The position numbers and the translations under genes were made by a program. A stretch of 5,346 nucleotides of DNA from Flavobacteriales bacterium (lineage in GTDB: Bacteria; Bacteroidota; Bacteroidia; Flavobacteriales_F; PHOS-HE28): the NCBI GenBank assembly GCA_024640205.1, contig JAHEFL010000168.1:1-5346 (forward strand). The letters run 5' to 3'. Position 1 is the stretch's first letter. Each line of letters begins with the position of its first letter. Shown in pieces: positions 4,591 through 5,346 of this stretch. Under the pieces are notes generated by a model. The model saw only the letters and a program-made list of their open reading frames with translations, made no database searches and had not been told where the DNA came from.

Positions 4591-5307
4591 ATGATGAAGA
4601 CCCTCCGCTACATCCTGTACATCCCGAAGGTCCTCGCACTGTGGGTCCTGGGACTCGGGTATTTCATAGTCGCCGCGTTGATCCGCATCATCGACCCTTG
4701 GACGGCCATCAGCGTGTTCCAGCACTACCTGCGCTTGTGCATGCGGGTCTTCGGCCTGAAGGTCCGTTTTGAATTCAAGCAGGAGGGAACACGCAATGCG
4801 CGGAACAGCGTCTTTGTACTGTTGAACCAGAGCAGCTTCCTGGACTCGATGGTCACACCCATCCTACCTGTCCCCCGAACGCGCGGGATCCTCAACATTG
4901 AGATGGCCTTCTATCCGATCATCGGGTGGTTCCTCGCGATGGCCAACTTCGTGATCATAAGACAGTGGAAGGAACAGTCCAAACGAACGCTGAACCGCAC
5001 TGGTGATCACCTGCGCTCCGGTGGGAACATGCTGATCTCCATTGAAGGGAAGCGATCCCGGGACGGGAAGCTCAACACGTACAAGAAGGGGCCGGTGGTC
5101 ATGGCGATCAAGAACGGGTCGGACCTGGTGCCGATGATCATCGAAGGAACGTACCGATCACTTCCATATGGTTCCTTGTACCCGGAACCTGGTGAGGTCA
5201 TTGTCAGGATATTGGATCCGATCAGCACCAAGGACTTGACATACGCGGACCGGGATCCGATGGTGGACCGGCTTCATTCCATAGCCCTTGAGCATGGTCT
5301 CAGGTAG
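4591..5307 (+). CDS. PlsC-like lysophospholipid acyltransferase with altered catalytic motif
   Basis: The product has 238 residues from ATG 4591; the next codon is also ATG. A hydrophobic N-terminal anchor (about 7-34) is followed by the PlsC acyltransferase domain (about 55-210). The family's motif I is NHxSxxD; here it reads NQSSFLD (79-85), so the catalytic His is Gln80 while Asp85 is kept. Motif II is the NFVIIR segment with Arg124. Motif III, normally FPEGTRS, is SIEGKRSRDG (150-159), keeping Glu152, Gly153, Arg155 and Ser156. Motif IV is LVPMIIEGTYRS (179-190) with Pro181. Active members acylate 1-acylglycerol-3-phosphate or related lysolipids at the inner membrane. The His change makes ordinary activity uncertain. 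The frame extends upstream to GTG 4528, but that would run through the hairpin and add a polar segment before the anchor. No premature stop or frameshift is seen. Confidence 0.85.
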   Translation: MMKTLRYILYIPKVLALWVLGLGYFIVAALIRIIDPWTAISVFQHYLRLCMRVFGLKVRFEFKQEGTRNARNSVFVLLNQSSFLDSMVTPILPVPRTRGILNIEMAFYPIIGWFLAMANFVIIRQWKEQSKRTLNRTGDHLRSGGNMLISIEGKRSRDGKLNTYKKGPVVMAIKNGSDLVPMIIEGTYRSLPYGSLYPEPGEVIVRILDPISTKDLTYADRDPMVDRLHSIALEHGLR

Positions 5308-5317
5308 CCGGGTCGCA

Positions 5318-5346
5318 ATGAACACACCATTGGAAAGAACAACAAG
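5318..5346 (+). CDS. possible start of a further gene (3' truncated by window end)
   Basis: ATG 5318 opens a frame that reads MNTPLERTT and stays open to the window end. It begins 10 bp after the acyltransferase stop, a spacing that suits a co-transcribed gene. Nine codons are too few for identification, and no Shine-Dalgarno sequence precedes it. Confidence 0.25.

Noticed and set aside
3961..4725. Long minus-strand open frame (254 codons) over the DUF4256 gene
   Set aside because: It lies antisense to a strongly recognised full-length family and crosses the intergenic gap; its translation, rich in His, Arg and Pro, resembles no family.

Overview
The window looks like an ordinary chromosomal stretch from a Bacteroidota bacterium with a fairly high G+C content, plausibly a high-GC Flavobacteriales-type lineage; the genus cannot be read from it. 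Three things point there. A secreted LamG protein ends in a type IX secretion sorting domain, which is essentially restricted to Bacteroidota. A clear Bacteroidota-type promoter (TTG, 17-nt spacer, TAnnTTTG) lies in front of that gene. Most start codons lack a good Shine-Dalgarno sequence. No mobile elements, tRNA or rRNA genes, CRISPR arrays or attachment sites were seen.

Layout: (1) 1-378, the C-terminal half of a VIT1/CCC1-family iron/manganese transporter, cut by the window start. (2) 502-921, a small membrane-anchored or lipidated monohaem c-type cytochrome. (3) 1076-1657, an exported DUF1287 protein. (4) 1712-2206, a four-helix membrane protein of a conserved unnamed family. (5) 2267-2791, a RimJ/RimL-like GNAT acetyltransferase. 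(6) 2836-3798 on the minus strand, a secreted LamG-domain protein with a T9SS tail. (7) 3904-4473, a DUF4256 protein. (8) 4591-5307, a PlsC-like acyltransferase. (9) From 5318, what may be the first codons of another gene. No gene-free stretch exceeds 300 bases. The longest gaps are 379-501, where nothing convincing was found, and 922-1075, which holds one perfect hairpin.

The genes do not form an obvious pathway. Genes 1-5 lie on the same strand with 54-154 bp gaps and could be partly co-transcribed. Genes 6 and 7 are divergent and appear to be driven by two overlapping, back-to-back promoters in a 105-bp intergenic region that also carries repeated GATCGATC-containing sites. Genes 5 and 6 converge with only 44 bp between them.

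The points most worth a second look are the PlsC-like protein, whose catalytic HX4D histidine is replaced by glutamine; the compact divergent promoter region; a 7-bp hairpin immediately upstream of the acyltransferase start; and three exported, membrane or cytosolic proteins belonging to families of unknown function. I found no convincing evidence of a new multi-gene system here.
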